DNA from: Faecalibacterium prausnitzii
Lineage (GTDB): Bacteria; Bacillota; Clostridia; Oscillospirales; Ruminococcaceae
DNA: 13,866 nucleotides
Assembly (NCBI GenBank): GCA_004558805.1
Contig: SFDE01000032.1
Coordinates: 1-13,866, forward strand
Direction: 5' to 3'
Within the stretch, counting starts at the first letter, position 1; the number at the start of each line of letters is the position of its first letter. Positions 12,086-13,866 of this stretch are shown in pieces. A model generated the notes under the pieces. That model made no database searches, had not been told where the DNA came from, and was given only the letters and a program-made list of their open reading frames with translations. A program made the translations under genes and the position numbers.

Positions 12086-13522
12086 TCAGCTCCGGTCGTT
12101 CTCGTTAAAGGGGTCGCCGCACTGGGGGCAGAACTTGGGCGGGTGGGTGGGGTCTGCCGGCTCCCAGCCGCATTTGTCGCACTTATACTTGGGCGTACCG
12201 GCGGGCTTGGGGCTGCCGCACTCGGAGCAGAATCTGCCCTTATTCACTGCGCCGCAGCTGCAAGTCCAGCCTTCTGCTGCCGCCGGGCGGGGCTTGCCGC
12301 ACTCCGGGCAGAACTTGCCGGTGACAGTAGCACCGCAGCTGCAGGTCCAGCTGTCCGCAGCGGGCTTCGGCTCCGGCTTTTTGCTGCCGCATTCCGGGCA
12401 GAATTTGCCGGTAACGGTGGCGCCGCAGCTGCATTTCCAGCTGTCCGCCGGGGCGGGTGCGGGACGGCTGACCTGCTGGGGTGCGTCCACGCTGTCCGGA
12501 CGGGTCTGCTGACCCATGGCGAACAGGTTCTGGGCGCTCATGCCGCCCATGCCGCCTGCACCGGCTGCCATGCCCATGCCCATAAAGCCGGTCATGGCAC
12601 CGGCGGTGTTGCCGGCGGCGGTCTTCATGGCATCGATCTGACCGCCCACCAGACGGGCGGCGGCGGTGGTGGGGTCGGTGGTCATGGCGTTTTCTTCCCA
12701 CTCGGTGATCTTCTTCTGCTGTTCCTCCGGGATGGACAGGGAGTTGATGTTGAAGGAGAACACTTCAATGCCGCGCTTTTTGCGCCAGACATTCGACAGC
12801 TGCTCGTTGAGCGCCTCGGAGATCTCCAGCGTGTGGGCGGGAATCTCGTAATACTGCACCTTGTTTGCCGAAAGGGTGGCAAGGGCAGGCTGCAGGGCGT
12901 TCATCAGCTCGCTCTTCAGCCGGGGTGCGATTTCGGATGCGTCATACTGGGTGGAGACGTTGCTGCACACGTTGGTGTAGAACAGCAGCGGGTCGCAGAT
13001 ACGGCAGGTGAAGCTGCCGTTGCACCGCAGGTTCACCGAGAGCTTGTAGCCCCGCTCCTCGCTGACCACCACACGGAACGGAATGGGGGTGGCGGTGCCG
13101 TACAGGATCTCGCCCAGCTCCTTGGTGTTGATGTAGTACACCCGCTGATCCTTGCCGGTGTCGCCGCCGTAGGTAAAGCGCTTTGCCACGGTCTGGAAGG
13201 TAGCTGCCAGACTGTCGCCGAAGTTGCCGGTGAACACACTGGGCTCGGTGGATGCGTCAAAGGTGAATTCGCCCGGTTCGGCGCACACCTCCACCACCCG
13301 GCCCTGCTCCACAATGAGCATGCACTGTCCGTCTGCCACGGCGATGCCGCTGCCGTTGGTGATGATGTTGTCCTCGCCGTTGTTGGAGCTGCGGCGGGAG
13401 GTGCGCTTCTGACCCTTGACCATCAGCACATCTTTGTCCAGAGAATCGCAGTAGAAAAATTCCTTCCACTGGTCTGCAAGAGTTCCGCCCAGTGCGCCCA
13501 TACCTGCTTTGATAAGACCCAT
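12086..13522 (-). CDS. SPFH/band-7 domain protein with four C-terminal zinc ribbons, YdjI-like
   Basis: This 478-residue protein has an SPFH (band-7, flotillin-like) domain of the YdjI / 'virion core protein-like' type at about 15-285: DQWKEFFYCDSLDKDVLMVKGQKR, GIAVADGQCMLIVEQGRVVEVCAEPGEFTFD, YYINTKELGEILYGTATPIPF, RLKSELMNALQPALATLS, and GIEVFSFNINSLSIPEEQQKKITEWEE. A Gly/Met/Ala-rich hinge (about 300-335) follows. The tail has three near-identical short ribbons (CSCGATVTGKFCPECG at 364 and 394, CSCGAVNKGRFCSECG at 421) and a rubredoxin-like knuckle (448-468, CDKCGW...FCPQCG). In B. subtilis YdjI is recruited to the membrane by YdjG and YdjH and helps place PspA. AGGAGG lies 8 bases before the ATG. 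It is the first clearly recognisable gene of the operon. No PspA-like coiled coil is encoded in the window. Confidence 0.95.
   Translation of the reverse strand: MGLIKAGMGALGGTLADQWKEFFYCDSLDKDVLMVKGQKRTSRRSSNNGEDNIITNGSGIAVADGQCMLIVEQGRVVEVCAEPGEFTFDASTEPSVFTGNFGDSLAATFQTVAKRFTYGGDTGKDQRVYYINTKELGEILYGTATPIPFRVVVSEERGYKLSVNLRCNGSFTCRICDPLLFYTNVCSNVSTQYDASEIAPRLKSELMNALQPALATLSANKVQYYEIPAHTLEISEALNEQLSNVWRKKRGIEVFSFNINSLSIPEEQQKKITEWEENAMTTDPTTAAARLVGGQIDAMKTAAGNTAGAMTGFMGMGMAAGAGGMGGMSAQNLFAMGQQTRPDSVDAPQQVSRPAPAPADSWKCSCGATVTGKFCPECGSKKPEPKPAADSWTCSCGATVTGKFCPECGKPRPAAAEGWTCSCGAVNKGRFCSECGSPKPAGTPKYKCDKCGWEPADPTHPPKFCPQCGDPFNENDRS
12216..12448 (-). repeat. Three tandem zinc-ribbon coding repeats
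   Basis: Three copies of a roughly 62-base unit (12387-12448, 12297-12358, 12216-12277) code for the first three zinc ribbons of the SPFH protein. The spacing is 90 bases and then 81 bases. The first two copies differ at only a few positions and encode an identical 16-residue core. The third is more diverged. This indicates recent tandem duplication inside the gene. Confidence 0.8.
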
Positions 13523-13592
13523 AGTAATTTCCTCCTGTTATTCGTTTGTTGTAAGCGACAACGCTTTGTCATCGCATTGCGTTTGGTTTCGG
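13523..13592 (-). other. Intergenic gap upstream of the SPFH gene
   Basis: These 70 bases separate the small upstream gene from the SPFH start. They hold the ribosome binding site and a weak GTTGT-CGCTT-ACAAC hairpin. TTGTAC and TTGTCG hexamers could be read as -35 boxes, but no matching -10 at proper spacing is convincing, so the operon promoter may lie upstream of the window. Confidence 0.35.
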
Positions 13593-13859
13593 TCACGGTA
13601 CAAGGGTTAGATCCGGGGAGTCGTTTTTCCAGTAAGCGGGACGTGTGTCCCGGTCAAACAGCACTTCTCCGGCGCGGTATTTCAGGCTGCAGCCGCTGGG
13701 GCTGCCGTCATCGTTCAGCAAAATGGTCCAGAACTCGCACGGTCTGCCATCCGTGTCGGTCAGCGTGAAGTGCAGCTCGGTGCCGTCCTCGGTGCGGCCC
13801 TGTGTTCCCTCTGCGGTGCCGGTCAGAATGCCGTTCCACCCGACCCATTCCACGCTCAT
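13593..13859 (-). CDS. Small hypothetical protein, possibly partial at the window edge
   Basis: The frame from ATG 13859 gives 88 residues (MSVEWVGWNG...SPDLTLVP). The composition is that of a real small beta-rich domain: EDGTELHFTLTDTDGRPCEFWTILLNDDGSPSGCSLKYRAGEVLFD, with alternating strand and DG/ND turn motifs, several Trp and a CEFW segment. I do not recognise the family. No ribosome binding site can be seen in the 7 bases left before the ATG, and the frame stays open to the window edge, so the gene may begin further upstream. It lies 70 bases before the SPFH gene on the same strand and may be co-transcribed with it. Confidence 0.65.
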   Translation of the reverse strand: MSVEWVGWNGILTGTAEGTQGRTEDGTELHFTLTDTDGRPCEFWTILLNDDGSPSGCSLKYRAGEVLFDRDTRPAYWKNDSPDLTLVP

Positions 13860-13866
13860 GCAGCAG

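Noticed and set aside
12014..13768. Long plus-strand open frame opposite the SPFH gene
   Set aside because: It is antisense to a clear SPFH/zinc-ribbon gene, Ala/Gly/His-rich, and recognises no family. It is a shadow of the zinc-ribbon and SPFH codons.

Overview
This window looks like a chromosomal segment of a gut Firmicute of the Oscillospiraceae, most likely Faecalibacterium or a close relative such as Gemmiger or Subdoligranulum. That placement is inference. It rests on strong AGAAAGGAG-type ribosome binding sites, moderately high GC in the operon, Gram-positive lipoprotein signals, a LRR protein ending in a transmembrane segment plus SLH-like tail, and families (DUF6935, DUF4428, DUF6551-like) that I associate with these gut clostridia. 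All supported genes lie on the minus strand, so transcription runs from the right end of the window to the left.

Right to left: a small unrecognised gene (13593-13859, possibly cut by the window edge) precedes ten closely packed genes (13522 down to 3776) with gaps of 13-70 bp and good ribosome binding sites. In transcription order they encode a YdjI-like SPFH/band-7 protein with four zinc ribbons, a DUF4428 zinc-ribbon protein, a twin-arginine lipoprotein, a YdjG-like zinc-ribbon protein with a C-terminal membrane segment, a YdjH-like TPM-domain membrane protein, a two-helix membrane protein, a DUF6935 protein, two paralogous lipoproteins (the first truncated), and a cytoplasmic 5'-nucleotidase-type metallophosphoesterase. 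A terminator-like hairpin follows the last gene.

The set SPFH + TPM + zinc-ribbon/TM matches the YdjG-YdjH-YdjI membrane complex that works with PspA in Bacillus subtilis. Here no PspA gene is visible and the partners are instead lipoproteins and DUF4428, DUF6935 and 2TM proteins. I read the operon as an envelope-associated, Psp-like scaffold with unfamiliar partners. This is the strongest candidate in the window for an undescribed system.

The left third (about 1-3700) is different. It is visibly more AT-rich through most of its length. It holds an intact 853-residue secreted LRR protein (1114-3675), then a strong terminator hairpin, a probable interspersed palindromic repeat, and the decayed remains of a mobile element. 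These remains are a tyrosine-recombinase C-terminus with a frameshift and a lost catalytic tyrosine, a frameshifted DUF6551-like gene, and a coiled-coil fragment running off the left edge. I see no tRNA, rRNA, CRISPR array or intact insertion sequence.
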